A stretch of 64,000 nucleotides of DNA from Castellaniella sp035707805 (GCA_035707805.1 DASSTS010000017.1:1-64000); one strand, 5' to 3'. Positions 17,567 through 26,643 are shown, numbered from the stretch's first letter. Program-made: numbers and translations. Notes: generated by a model from the sequence alone, not told the origin.

Positions 17567-18578
17567 GTCCACCCAGGCCAGGATCCTGGAGGCCGCCCGC
17601 CGGCTGGACCAGGGGCGCCTCGTGGCCTTTCCGACCGAGACCGTCTACGGCCTGGGCGCCGACGCGGAAAATCCTCAGGCCGTGGCCCGGATCTACGCCG
17701 CCAAGAAGCGCCCGGCCAATCATCCCGTGATCGTGCACCTGGCCCCGGATACGGATCCGGGCTACTGGGCGGCCCGCGTGCCGCCGCAGGCGCGCCAGCT
17801 GATGGCGGTCTTCTGGCCGGGGCCGCTGACCCTGATCCTGCCGCGCGCCGACCGCATTCCCGACGCCGTCAGCGGCGGACAGGACAGCATCGGCCTGCGC
17901 TGCCCGTCCCATCCGGTCGCCCAGACCCTGCTGCACGTGTTCGCCGCCCTCAAGCCGCACGGCTGCGGGGGCGTGGCGGCGCCCTCGGCCAACCAGTTCG
18001 GCCAGGTCTCGCCGACCCGCGCGGACCACGTCCGCCAGGAATTCCCGGACCTGGACGACCAGGCGCTGCTGATTCTGGAAGGCGGCGAATCCCAGGTGGG
18101 CATCGAGTCCACCATCCTGGACTTGTCCCGCCTGGACCAGGGAGTCGGCCCCACGCTGCTGCGGCCCGGCCGCATCGACATCCTGCAGCTGGCCGAGGTG
18201 CTGGGCGAACTGCCGGCCCTGCCAGATGCGGCGGCGCCGCGGGTCTCGGGGTCGCTGAAGGCCCACTACGCCCCGCATACGCCCGTCGCCCTGGCCGATG
18301 CGGCGGATCTCGCGCGCCTGGCGCGGGATGGCGCCGCGCCGTCCACACGTCTGGCCGTGGTGGTGCTGGATGCGCCGCCCCCCGGTGCCGCGCCGCAAGG
18401 CGTGGACTGGGTGGCCGTGCGCGCCGATCCGGCGAATTACGCGCGCCGCCTGTATGCCTTGCTGCGCGAACTGGATGCGGCCGGCTACGACCGCATCCTG
18501 CTGCAGCGCCCGCCCGACGAGCCGGCCTGGCAGGGCGTCAATGACCGCATCAGCCGCGCGGCGGCCGCCTTCGGCTGA
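17559..18578 (+). CDS. Sua5/YwlC-type L-threonylcarbamoyladenylate synthase
   Basis: A 339-residue two-domain Sua5-type protein. The N-terminal YrdC domain (~10-205) includes the FPTETVYGLGADA motif and the KKRP segment, followed by a linker and a C-terminal Sua5 domain (KAHYAPHTPVAL). It makes the threonylcarbamoyl-AMP used for t6A37 in ANN-reading tRNAs. Another t6A-pathway gene, tcdA, lies at 22172-23149. Its start overlaps the end of purK, so it is probably part of the fba-pur message. Length favours Sua5 over the short TsaC form. Confidence 0.93.
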   Translation: MPESTQARILEAARRLDQGRLVAFPTETVYGLGADAENPQAVARIYAAKKRPANHPVIVHLAPDTDPGYWAARVPPQARQLMAVFWPGPLTLILPRADRIPDAVSGGQDSIGLRCPSHPVAQTLLHVFAALKPHGCGGVAAPSANQFGQVSPTRADHVRQEFPDLDDQALLILEGGESQVGIESTILDLSRLDQGVGPTLLRPGRIDILQLAEVLGELPALPDAAAPRVSGSLKAHYAPHTPVALADAADLARLARDGAAPSTRLAVVVLDAPPPGAAPQGVDWVAVRADPANYARRLYALLRELDAAGYDRILLQRPPDEPAWQGVNDRISRAAAAFG

Positions 18579-18604
18579 GGGCCGGATGGGTCGTCGGGGC
18601 GGGT

Positions 18605-18748
18605 TCAGCTTGCCTGGTGGCGGCGCAGCCAGTCGAGGATGATGCCGTTCAGCGCCTGAGGCCGCTCGCGATGAGGGCTATGGCCGCAATCCGCAATGAC
18701 CTGGCGTTCGGCCCAAGGCACCGCCCGGACGTCTCTGGCATCGCGTCG
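18605..18748 (-). pseudogene. Remnant of an alpha/beta-hydrolase gene (C-terminal ~47 residues)
   Basis: On the minus strand a 47-residue frame ending in TGA at 18605 reads like the end of an alpha/beta hydrolase: RQVIADCGHSPHRERP followed by ALNGIILDWLRRHQ. The GHSPHRERP element corresponds to the catalytic-histidine loop (usually GHxPHxE), and the helical tail fits. No ATG, ribosome site or upstream hydrolase domain exists, because the frame runs into the leader of the next gene. I read it as a decayed fragment left by a deletion; this is an inference from one motif. Confidence 0.55.
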
Positions 18749-18806
18749 GCAAGCGGTTAAACTGGCAGATTGTCCTGCTCATCCTGGATTGTCCCGGAAA
18801 ACAGTT

Positions 18807-19256
18807 ATGAAATTCAAGGAATTTGAACCCGGCATGGTGATTCGCCATGGGCCGGTGACCGTCGACGAGGCCGAGATGGTAGCTTTCGCCCGCGCCTACG
18901 ACCCGCAGTGGTTCCATGTGGATGCGCAGCGGGCCCGCGACGGCCGCTGGGGCGGCCTGATCGCCAGCGGCTGGATGACCTGCGGCCTGGCGATGCGCCT
19001 GGCCGTGGAAGGCGTGCTGCGGGACTCCGAATCCTTCGGCTCGCCCGGCCTGGAGCGCTTGCGCTGGATTTTGCCGGTGCGCCCGGGCGACCAGCTGTAC
19101 CTCGAGGCGACGGTCGATTCCACGCGCGTCTCCTCGTCGCGCGACGATCTGGGGATCATGCGCTGGACGTGGCGGCTCTACAACCAGGACGACGCCCAGG
19201 TCCTCGAGGTCGAGGTCACCAGCCTGTTCGAGCTCGAACTGCCCGCGGGGCGGTGA
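18807..19256 (+). CDS. MaoC-like hot-dog dehydratase domain protein
   Basis: A 149-residue single MaoC/R-hydratase-type hot-dog domain. The catalytic-type motif is visible as FARAYDPQWFHVDAQRA (Asp and His typical of (R)-specific enoyl-CoA hydratases), then GLIASGWMTCGLAMRL and LPVRPGDQLYLEATV. The physiological substrate cannot be read from the sequence; family members act on acyl-CoA thioesters. It stands alone between the hydrolase remnant and convergent purU. I chose the start at 18807 because the domain begins there. Confidence 0.88.
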   Translation: MKFKEFEPGMVIRHGPVTVDEAEMVAFARAYDPQWFHVDAQRARDGRWGGLIASGWMTCGLAMRLAVEGVLRDSESFGSPGLERLRWILPVRPGDQLYLEATVDSTRVSSSRDDLGIMRWTWRLYNQDDAQVLEVEVTSLFELELPAGR

Positions 19257-19272
19257 CCGGCCCAGCCTCGGG

Positions 19273-20121
19273 CTAGCGGAACACCACCGTGCGCCGCCCG
19301 TTCAGCAGGATGCGGTGCTCCACGTGCCAGCGCACGGCGCGCGACAGCACCACGGATTCGATGTCGCTGCCGATGCGGGTCAGGTCCTGCGGCCCCATCG
19401 CGTGGTCCACGCGCTCGATGTCCTGCTCGATGATGGGGCCTTCGTCCAGGTCCTCGGTCACGTAGTGGGCCGTGGCGCCGATGATCTTCACGCCGCGGGC
19501 ATGGGCCTGGTAATAGGGCCGGGCGCCCTTGAAGCTCGGCAGGAAGCTGTGGTGGATGTTGATGGCCCGGCCCGCCAGGGCGCGGCACAGGCCGCTCGAC
19601 AGGATCTGCATGTAGCGGGCCAGCACCACCAGGTCGACGCGCTCGCGATCGACCAGTTCCAGAATCTGGCGTTCCTGGCCGGCCCGCGTGTCGGGGCTCA
19701 CCGGCAGGTGATGAAACGGCAGGCCGTGGGCCTGGGCCAGCGAGCGGAAATCGGGATGGTTGGACACGACCCCGGCGATCTCGGCCGGCATCTGTCCGCT
19801 CTGCACCCGGAACAGCAGGTCGTTCAGGCAGTGGCCCTGGCGGCTCACCAGCACCAGCAGCCGGGCCTTGCGGCGCGTGTCGTGGAACTGGAACTGCATG
19901 TCGAAACGCTCGGCGACGCTGGCGAAATCGGCCTCCAGGGTCTCGACCGGGGCGGCTTCGGGCAGGGAAAAATGCACGCGCAGGAAGAACCGCTCGGTGT
20001 CCGTGTCGCCGAACTGCTGGGCGTGGATGATGTTGCCGTGGCGGGTCAGCAGCCAGCTGCTGACCGTGTGGACGATGCCCATGCGGTCGGGGCACGAAAG
20101 CGTCAGGATGTAGTCTTGCAT
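19273..20121 (-). CDS. purU: PurU, formyltetrahydrofolate deformylase
   Basis: A 282-residue enzyme that hydrolyses 10-formyl-THF to formate and THF, balancing one-carbon pools and feeding formate to purine synthesis. It has an N-terminal ACT domain (~4-85, LTLSCPDRMGIVHTVSSWL) and a C-terminal formyltransferase domain with the catalytic set N188, H190 and D225 (NIHHSFLPSF, EDLDEGPIIEQD). It has usual length and is convergent with the MaoC-like gene, 16 bases apart. The preceding flavin reductase on the same strand ends 40 bases upstream. Confidence 0.95.
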   Translation of the reverse strand: MQDYILTLSCPDRMGIVHTVSSWLLTRHGNIIHAQQFGDTDTERFFLRVHFSLPEAAPVETLEADFASVAERFDMQFQFHDTRRKARLLVLVSRQGHCLNDLLFRVQSGQMPAEIAGVVSNHPDFRSLAQAHGLPFHHLPVSPDTRAGQERQILELVDRERVDLVVLARYMQILSSGLCRALAGRAINIHHSFLPSFKGARPYYQAHARGVKIIGATAHYVTEDLDEGPIIEQDIERVDHAMGPQDLTRIGSDIESVVLSRAVRWHVEHRILLNGRRTVVFR

Positions 20122-20161
20122 GGAAAACGGATGTGAGAGGGCGCCGGGCGGGGTGGGGGAT

Positions 20162-20704
20162 TCAATTGCGGGACAGGGGTTCGCTGGCCTGCGTCAGCTC
20201 GAAATCCCCGGCATGATAGATCAGCGGGGACAGCAGTTGCCGGTGGCAGTGTTCCACCTGGCCGACGAAGATGGTGTGGTCGCCGGCGAGATGGTGCTGG
20301 GTGTTGTGGCACTCGAACCAGGCCGCGCAGCGGCTGTCGCCCAGCATCAGCGTGCCGTTGGGCGCGCGGTCCAGGGACAGGCCCGCGAAACGCCCGGCCT
20401 GGGGCCCCTTGGCAAAGCGCCGGGCCAGGTCGATCTGGCTGGCCGACAGCACGTGGATCACATAGCGGTCCAGGGCCAGGAAGGCCGACAGGGATGCGGC
20501 GGTGTGGGTCAGCGACCACAGCACCATGGGGGGCTCCAGCGACACCGAGCTGAACGAGCTGATCGTCAGGCCCAGAGGCAGGCCCGTGTCCGGGTGTTCC
20601 GCCGTGATGATGGTCACGCCGGTCGGGAACCGGCCCAGTGCGGACCGGAAATACAGGGACGGAAAATCGGCGGGACTGGGAGAAGCCGTCATGTCGCTCA
20701 TCAT
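20162..20704 (-). CDS. Flavin reductase-like (FMN-binding split barrel) protein
   Basis: A 180-residue flavin reductase-like protein of the type that supplies reduced flavin to two-component monooxygenases. Typical segments are FRSALGRFPTGVTIITA near the start, GLTISSFSSVSLEPPMVLWSL (~42-62) and the C-terminal HTIFVGQVEHC. No oxygenase partner is nearby, so the partner is unknown. Its ATG at 20704 overlaps the pdxH stop (ATGA), so the two are translationally coupled. A second ATG lies three bases on. Confidence 0.9.
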   Translation of the reverse strand: MMSDMTASPSPADFPSLYFRSALGRFPTGVTIITAEHPDTGLPLGLTISSFSSVSLEPPMVLWSLTHTAASLSAFLALDRYVIHVLSASQIDLARRFAKGPQAGRFAGLSLDRAPNGTLMLGDSRCAAWFECHNTQHHLAGDHTIFVGQVEHCHRQLLSPLIYHAGDFELTQASEPLSRN

Positions 20705-21333
20705 GGGGCCAGGCGGTCCAGCGTCCAGCCGCCCGCGCCGTCCGGCGTGTAGACCAGGCGGTCGTGCAGGCGCGAGGGCCGGCCCTGCCAGAATTCGATG
20801 CGCTCGGCCTGCAGCCGGTAGCCGCCCCAGTGCGGGGGGCGCGGCGGGTGTTCGCCCAGTTCGCGGGCAAGATCCCGCGCCCGCGCCGCCAGCGCCTCGT
20901 GGTCGATGGGCTGGCTCTGGGGCGAGGCCCAGGCGCCAATGCGCGAGCCCAGCGGCCGGCTGGCGTAGTAGGCGTCGGACTCGGCGGGCGGCACCTGGGT
21001 GACGCCGCCTTCGATGCGCACCTGGCGTTCCAGCTCGGGCCAGAAGAACAGCAGGCTGGCATGCGGGTTGGTGGCCAGATCCAGCCCTTTGCGCGACTGG
21101 TAATTGGTGTAGAACACGAAACCCTGGGCATCGAAGCCCTTCAGCAGCACGATGCGCGCCGAGGGGTGGCCCGCGGCGTCGGCCGTCGCCAGCGTCATGG
21201 CCGTGGGCTCGCGGACCTCGCTGTGCAGGGCCTGCTGGAACCACTGGTCGAACTGGCTGTAGGGATCGGCCGCGACAGCGGATTCCAGCAACTCGAATTT
21301 CTGGTAGGTCTGGCGGATATCGGCGATGGACAT
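20701..21333 (-). CDS. pdxH: PdxH, pyridoxamine 5'-phosphate oxidase
   Basis: A 210-residue FMN enzyme that oxidises pyridoxamine-P or pyridoxine-P to pyridoxal-P. It has the FMN-binding segments AMTLATADAAGHPSARIVLLK and GFVFYTNYQSRKG, the SRPLGSRIGAWAS loop and the C-terminal signature WGGYRLQAERIEFWQGRPSRLHDR, including the R-L-H substrate motif. Length is normal. It is followed by the overlapping flavin reductase gene and preceded, nine bases away, by the ChaC-like gene. Confidence 0.96.
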   Translation of the reverse strand: MSIADIRQTYQKFELLESAVAADPYSQFDQWFQQALHSEVREPTAMTLATADAAGHPSARIVLLKGFDAQGFVFYTNYQSRKGLDLATNPHASLLFFWPELERQVRIEGGVTQVPPAESDAYYASRPLGSRIGAWASPQSQPIDHEALAARARDLARELGEHPPRPPHWGGYRLQAERIEFWQGRPSRLHDRLVYTPDGAGGWTLDRLAP

Positions 21334-21342
21334 GGTGCCTGT

Positions 21343-21993
21343 TCAGGAAAGTGAGGTTTCGGGAGACTGCAGCGCGCGGACCACGGCCTTGAGCCGCTCG
21401 TCCGGGATCCCGGCGGCGGCCAGGGCCTCGGCCGTCTGCAGCACGTAGTCCGTGCAGGCGCCGTAGCGGCCGTGGCCCTGGCGCACGGCGGCGAGGATCT
21501 GTCCGATCGACAGGTCCGGCGCATAGCCGGCATCCTCGCGGTTCATCGTGAAGACCAGGCCCGGGACGGCGCCCGCCGCCGTATGGCAGCGCAGCCAGCG
21601 CGGGATGTAGGCGGCGCTGGCCATTTCGCGCAGCCACAGGGTGCGCATGATGTCGGGCACGTGCGGCGCCGCGATGCGAAAGACCCGGCCGGTGCAGGAT
21701 CCCCCCAGGTCCAGGCCGAAGACCAGCCCGGGCAGTTCCGGCGTGCCGCGGTTGATCCGCGACCACAGGCACAGCGCGCGGTGGTAGCCATGGATGCGGG
21801 CCTGGCGGGCCTCGGCGAAATCGAATTCGGGCCGCCAGATCAGCGAGCCGTAGCCGAACACCCAGAGGTCGCTGCGCCCGTCCCAGTGGCGCAGGGCCTG
21901 GCCGATGGAGGCCTCGTGCCACGCGGCGTCCCTCCGCCGGAACGCCTCGGGCGGCGGGGGCTGGCGATGGGCGCGGACGGCGGGGGTGTTCAC
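21343..21993 (-). CDS. ChaC-like gamma-glutamylcyclotransferase
   Basis: A 216-residue ChaC-type protein; the family cleaves glutathione to 5-oxoproline and Cys-Gly. The substrate-loop signature WVFGYGSLIWRPEF and LWSRINRGTPELPGLVFGLD are clear, as are WLREM and YAPDLSIGQIL. The start is uncertain. The GTG at 21993 gives the expected length, but no ribosome site precedes it, and the next in-frame ATG lies deep in the domain. A TACAAT box (minus strand, about 22031) lies 35-40 bases upstream. It may lead a message with pdxH and the flavin reductase. Confidence 0.88.
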   Translation of the reverse strand: MNTPAVRAHRQPPPPEAFRRRDAAWHEASIGQALRHWDGRSDLWVFGYGSLIWRPEFDFAEARQARIHGYHRALCLWSRINRGTPELPGLVFGLDLGGSCTGRVFRIAAPHVPDIMRTLWLREMASAAYIPRWLRCHTAAGAVPGLVFTMNREDAGYAPDLSIGQILAAVRQGHGRYGACTDYVLQTAEALAAAGIPDERLKAVVRALQSPETSLS

Positions 21994-22171
21994 GGAGTGA
22001 AATGGCGGTCGGGACAGAATGACACCTATTGTAGAGGACTTGTGCGATCCCCGACCCTGTGGCCGTGCCGGCTGGCGGAGGAATCCGCCCGGCGCCGTCC
22101 CGGGGACGCTGGGGCGGGCCCCCGCGTGGCAAAATGCTGTTTTCCGTGCCTGTCTTTCCGCTTTGCCGCCC

Positions 22172-23149
22172 ATGTCTGATACAGACTCCTTCCCGTCCCT
22201 TCCCGGCGATCTCCCGGCCGGCGCGCCGGACCCCGGCGCGCGGGGCGCCGGCGGCCTGGCGGACTCGATCCCCGGCGTGCGCGACGCCGACCCGGCCCGC
22301 CGTTTCGGCGGCCTGGACCGTCTGTACGGCGACGGCGCCTGGCAGGCGCTGTCGAGGCTGCACGTGGTGGTGGCCGGCATCGGCGGGGTCGGCACATGGT
22401 GCGTGGAGGCCCTCGCGCGTTCCGGCGTCGGGTCGCTGACCCTGGTGGACATGGACCACATCGCCGAATCCAACATCAACCGCCAGGCGCACGCGCTGGG
22501 CAGCACGCTGGGCATGTCCAAGACCGCCGCCATGGCCGCGCGCGTGCGCGACATCAATCCGGACTGCCGGGTCGTGGAAATCGACGATTTCGTCGAGGCG
22601 GGCAACATCGGCGACATCCTGTCGGGCGGCCCCCACGGGGTGCTGGTGGACTGCACCGACCAGGTCGCGGCCAAGATCGCCATGATCCTGCAGGCCCGGG
22701 CGCGGGGCTGGCCCCTGCTGAGCTGCGGCGGGGCCGGCGGCAAGACCGATCCGCTGGCGCTGCGGGCGGGGGATCTGTCGGCGGCGACGCACGACGCCCT
22801 GCTGGGCCGCATCCGCCAGGAACTGCGCCAGCGGCACGGCTATCCCAAGGGCGGCGCGGCCGGCGGCAAGCCCCGCCGGCGCGTGCCGCGCATGGGGGTG
22901 GCGTGCCTGTGGCTGGACCAGCCCGTCATCCTGCCCTCGGCCTGGACGCAGGCGGCGCCGGACCCGGTCGCGCTGGTGTCCGCGGCGGCCGGCACGGTGC
23001 CGGGGCCGTCGGGCAGCGAGGCCCCGGCCATGCCGGCGGCGCCCCAGGGCCTGTCCTGCGCGGGTTATGGATCCATCGTGACCGTGACGGCGGCCATGGG
23101 GCTGGCGGCCGCCGATTGGGCCGTGCGCCAGGGCCTGGCCCGCAAATAG
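22172..23149 (+). CDS. tcdA: TcdA (CsdL), tRNA t6A dehydratase
   Basis: A 325-residue ThiF/E1-like enzyme that cyclises tRNA t6A to ct6A using ATP. It has the nucleotide-binding glycine motif AGIGGVGTWCVEALARSG (~68-85), the adenylation segment MDHIAESNINRQ, SCGGAGGKTDP, and the C-terminal GYGSIVTVTAAMGL. The first ~45 residues are a Pro/Ala/Gly-rich extension not needed for the fold. The ATG at 22172 is the first plausible start. It is divergent from the ChaC-like gene. Together with the Sua5 gene at 17559, two steps of the same tRNA modification are in this window. A GGCGCG/CGCGCC hairpin follows at 23163-23177. Confidence 0.94.
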   Translation: MSDTDSFPSLPGDLPAGAPDPGARGAGGLADSIPGVRDADPARRFGGLDRLYGDGAWQALSRLHVVVAGIGGVGTWCVEALARSGVGSLTLVDMDHIAESNINRQAHALGSTLGMSKTAAMAARVRDINPDCRVVEIDDFVEAGNIGDILSGGPHGVLVDCTDQVAAKIAMILQARARGWPLLSCGGAGGKTDPLALRAGDLSAATHDALLGRIRQELRQRHGYPKGGAAGGKPRRRVPRMGVACLWLDQPVILPSAWTQAAPDPVALVSAAAGTVPGPSGSEAPAMPAAPQGLSCAGYGSIVTVTAAMGLAAADWAVRQGLARK

Positions 23150-23313
23150 ATCGCCGGACTCCGGCGCGCCGCGCGCCGCGTCAGTCCCGTGTCAGGATTG
23201 CGTTGTACGGTCGGTGCTGGTGTAGCATGTCGGCACCCTAACGATTCAAGATGCATCCGCGCTTCGGGCGTCTTCGCGGCCCCGGGCCGCAGGACAGCCA
23301 GGAGACAAAGACC

Positions 23314-25200
23314 ATGCAGAAAATCCGCGAGTTCCATCGCCAGTCGGTGCAGGACCGGGAAGCCTTCTGGGCGCGCGAAGCCCAACGCATCTATTGGGAA
23401 ACCCCCTTCACCCAGGTGCTGGATGACTCCCGTCCGCCCTTCGCGCGCTGGTTCGTCGGCGGGCGCACCAATCTGTGCTACAACGCGGTGGACCGCTGGC
23501 TGGACACCCAGGCCGACCAGCCCGCCCTGATCTGGGTCTCCACCGAGGTCGACCAGGAGATCGTCTACACCCGGGCGGAACTGTCCCACGAGGTCAATGC
23601 GGCCGCCGCCATCCTGCAAAGCCTCGGCGTCGTCGAGGGCGACCGGGTGCTGATCTACCTGCCCATGATTCCGCAGGCGGCGTTCTTCATGCTGGCCTGC
23701 GCCCGCATCGGCGCCATCCATTCCGTGGTGTTCGGCGGCTTTGCCTCGCACAACCTGGCGCAGCGCATCGACGATGCCGAACCCAAGGTCATCGTCTCCA
23801 CCGACGCCGGCTCCCGCGGCGGACGCCCCATCGCCTACAAGCCGCTGCTGGACCAGGCGATCGTGCAGGCGTCCCATGCGCCCGAACACGTGGTCCTGGT
23901 CAACCGGGGCCTGGTGCCCATGCAACTGACCGAGGGGCGGGACCTGGACTATGCCACCCTGCGGGCGCGCCACCTGGACGCGCAGGTGCCGGTGGTCTGG
24001 CTCGAGTCGAATTCGCCCAGCTACATCCTCTATACCTCCGGCACCACCGGCAATCCCAAGGGCGTGCAGCGCGACGTCGGCGGCTATGCCGTGGCGCTGT
24101 CGGCGTCCATGGAATACGTCTTCGGCGGCAAGCCGGGCGACGTGTATTTCTCCAGCAGCGACGTGGGCTGGGTGGTGGGGCATTCCTACGTGGTTTACGG
24201 GCCGCTGATCAACGGCCAGGCCACGGTCATGTACGAGGGCACGCCGGTGCGGCCCGATGCCGCGATCCTCTGGCGCATCGTCGAGACGCACCAGGTCAAC
24301 GCCCTGTTCTCCGCGCCCACCGCCATCCGCGTGCTGAAGAAACACGATCCCGAGCTGCTCAAGCGCCATGATCTCTCCAGCCTCGAGCGCATCTATCTGG
24401 CCGGCGAGCCGCTGGACGAGCTGACCGGCCAGTGGCTCTCCGAGGCGCTGGGCAAGCCGGTCATCGACAATTACTGGCAGACCGAGACCGGCTGGCCCAT
24501 CCTGGCCGCCCAGCCGGGCATCGAGGAGGTCCCCCTGCGCTTCGGAAGCCCCACGGTGCCGGTCTTCGGCTTCGACGTGCGGGTGGTCAACGAATCCACC
24601 GGCCAGGACTGCGGGCCGAACGAGAAGGGCGTGGTCGCCATCGAGCCGCCGCTGCCGCCCGGCGCCATGAGCACCATCTGGGGCAACGACGAACGCTTCG
24701 TGCAGACCTATTTCAAGTCCTTCCCGGGGCGGCTCACGTACTCGACCTCGGACTGGGGCCTGGTGGACGAGGACGGCTACTGGTACATCCTGGGTCGTAC
24801 CGACGACGTCATCAACGTCGCCGGCCACCGCCTGGGCACGCGCGAGATCGAGGAATCCGTCAACACCCATCCGGCCGTGGCCGAATCGGCGGTGGTGGGC
24901 GTGGCCGATCCCCTCAAGGGCCAGGAGGCCATGGCCTTCGCCGTGCTGCGCAATCCCGCCGTGCTGGACGAGGCCGGCAGCCGCGACCGGCTGGAGGCCG
25001 AGATCAAGCGCGTCATCGAGCAGCGCAACGGCGCCGTGGCGCGGCCCGCCCGCATCCTGTTCGTCAACAGCCTGCCCAAGACCCGGTCCGGCAAGGTGCT
25101 GCGCCGGGCCATCGTGGCGCTGTGCGAGGGGCGGGATCCCGGTGACCTGACCACGATCGAGGACCCGGGCGCCCTCGACCAGATCCGCTCGGTCCTGTGA
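23314..25200 (+). CDS. prpE: PrpE, propionate--CoA ligase
   Basis: A 628-residue AMP-forming acyl-CoA synthetase of the propionyl-CoA synthetase branch. It shows the ATP motif YTSGTTGNPKG, the PrpE-like N-terminus (FHRQSVQDREAFW), the adenylation motif DNYWQTETGWP and the regulatory/catalytic lysine in PKTRSGK (K594), which in this family can be acetylated. The ATG at 23314 has AGGAGA eight bases upstream. The stop overlaps the start of the following UMF1-type transporter (GTGA). It differs clearly from the acs at 26703, so the two enzymes are not recent duplicates. Confidence 0.94.
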   Translation: MQKIREFHRQSVQDREAFWAREAQRIYWETPFTQVLDDSRPPFARWFVGGRTNLCYNAVDRWLDTQADQPALIWVSTEVDQEIVYTRAELSHEVNAAAAILQSLGVVEGDRVLIYLPMIPQAAFFMLACARIGAIHSVVFGGFASHNLAQRIDDAEPKVIVSTDAGSRGGRPIAYKPLLDQAIVQASHAPEHVVLVNRGLVPMQLTEGRDLDYATLRARHLDAQVPVVWLESNSPSYILYTSGTTGNPKGVQRDVGGYAVALSASMEYVFGGKPGDVYFSSSDVGWVVGHSYVVYGPLINGQATVMYEGTPVRPDAAILWRIVETHQVNALFSAPTAIRVLKKHDPELLKRHDLSSLERIYLAGEPLDELTGQWLSEALGKPVIDNYWQTETGWPILAAQPGIEEVPLRFGSPTVPVFGFDVRVVNESTGQDCGPNEKGVVAIEPPLPPGAMSTIWGNDERFVQTYFKSFPGRLTYSTSDWGLVDEDGYWYILGRTDDVINVAGHRLGTREIEESVNTHPAVAESAVVGVADPLKGQEAMAFAVLRNPAVLDEAGSRDRLEAEIKRVIEQRNGAVARPARILFVNSLPKTRSGKVLRRAIVALCEGRDPGDLTTIEDPGALDQIRSVL

Positions 25201-26564
25201 CGCAGCCGCCGCGCCCGGACGGGGAGGTCCGCGCCCCGCGCGACGACGAGACCGCGGGCGCCTCGCCGGCCCCCGCGTCCGCGCTGCGCCCGGGGGTGGG
25301 GCGGCGCGAGGTCTGGTCCTGGGCCATGTACGATTTCGCCAACTCCGGCTACACCACGGTCGTCCTGACGACGGTCTTCAATGCCTATTTCGTAGGCGTG
25401 GTGGCCGCCGGGCATGCCTGGGGCACGCTGGCGCTGACGGCGGCGCTGTCCTTGTCGTACGGGATCGTGATGATATCCATGCCGGGGCTGGGTGCGCGCG
25501 CCGACGCCCGCGCCGGGCACCGCCGCCTGCTGTTTTCCAGCACGGCGGGCTGCGTGCTTGCGACGGCGGTGCTGGCCAGCGTGGGGCCGGGCGACGTCGC
25601 CTGGGGCCTGTTCTGGCTGGCGCTCTCGAACGTCTGCTATTGCGTGGGCGAATCCACCGTGGCGTCGTTCCTGCCAGGGCTGGCGCGTCCGGAATCCATG
25701 GGCCGGGTGTCGGGCTGGGGCTGGAGCTTCGGCTATTGCGGCGGCATGCTGGCCCTGGGGCTGGCGCTGTGGGTGGCCGGCTCGGCGGGGGCGCGCGGCC
25801 TGGCGGCCCAGGACTATGTCCCCTGGATCATGACGCTGACGGCCGCGCTTTTCGCGCTGGCGGCGCTGCCGGCTTTCCTGTGGCTGCGCGAGCCCGCCCC
25901 GGCGCGGGCCACAGAGCCCCCGGCGATGCTGGCGCAACTGCGCCGCGCCTGGGCGGAGACCCGGCGCGACTACCCCGATTTTCGCCGGTTGCTGATGTGC
26001 ATCGCCTGCTACCAGGCCGGGATCACCGTGGTGATCACGCTGTCGGCCGTCTACGCCACCGAGGTCATGGGATTCGGCATGCGCCAGACCATGCTGCTGG
26101 TGTTCCTGGTGAACATCACGGCCGCGGCCGGCGCCTTCGGCTTCGGCTACCTGCAGGACCGCATCGGGCACAAGCGGGCGCTGGCGATCACCCTGGCCGG
26201 CTGGCTGGTGATGGTGCTGCTGGCGGTCTCGGCGCGATCCCTGCCGGTGTTCTGGTCCGCGGCGGCGCTGGCCGGGCTGTGCATGGGCACCAGCCAGAGC
26301 GCCGGGCGCGCCATGGTGGGCGTGCTGGCGCCCGCCCACCGGCCGGCGGAATTCTTCGCGCTGTGGACCTTCGCCGTGCAGCTGGCGGCGGTGGTGGGGC
26401 CGCTGACCTACGGCCTGCTGGTCTGGGCCACCCAGGGCAATCACCGCATCGCCCTGCTGGCCACGGGCCTGTTCTTCCTAGGCGGCCTGTGGCTGCTGGG
26501 GCGGCTGGACTTCGCGCGCGGCCAGCGCGACCGCGACGCGCGGCCCGGCCCCGCGGCCGCCTGA
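25197..26564 (+). CDS. UMF1-type major facilitator transporter (Atg22-like)
   Basis: A 455-residue protein with about twelve membrane helices after a ~40-residue hydrophilic, Pro/Arg-rich N-terminus. The family signature is the AMYDFANSGYTTVV segment (~43-56), diagnostic of the UMF1/vacuole effluxer Atg22-like group; GMSTSQ-like motifs follow (CMGTSQSAGRAMVG). The substrate is unknown for bacterial members. It starts at a GTG that overlaps the prpE stop, so it is coupled to propionate activation. This suggests, but does not prove, a transport role for a short-chain acid or product. Confidence 0.88.
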   Translation: MTQPPRPDGEVRAPRDDETAGASPAPASALRPGVGRREVWSWAMYDFANSGYTTVVLTTVFNAYFVGVVAAGHAWGTLALTAALSLSYGIVMISMPGLGARADARAGHRRLLFSSTAGCVLATAVLASVGPGDVAWGLFWLALSNVCYCVGESTVASFLPGLARPESMGRVSGWGWSFGYCGGMLALGLALWVAGSAGARGLAAQDYVPWIMTLTAALFALAALPAFLWLREPAPARATEPPAMLAQLRRAWAETRRDYPDFRRLLMCIACYQAGITVVITLSAVYATEVMGFGMRQTMLLVFLVNITAAAGAFGFGYLQDRIGHKRALAITLAGWLVMVLLAVSARSLPVFWSAAALAGLCMGTSQSAGRAMVGVLAPAHRPAEFFALWTFAVQLAAVVGPLTYGLLVWATQGNHRIALLATGLFFLGGLWLLGRLDFARGQRDRDARPGPAAA

Positions 26565-26643
26565 AAGCGGCCCGCGACGGCCCGCGGCGGCGGTCCCAGC
26601 CTGCGTTGCAATTGTCAGGGTCAAGTAAGACTGGTGCAGTACG

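Noticed and set aside
23065..24870. 601-codon minus-strand frame opposite prpE
   Set aside because: It is an antisense shadow; prpE has full motif support on the plus strand.
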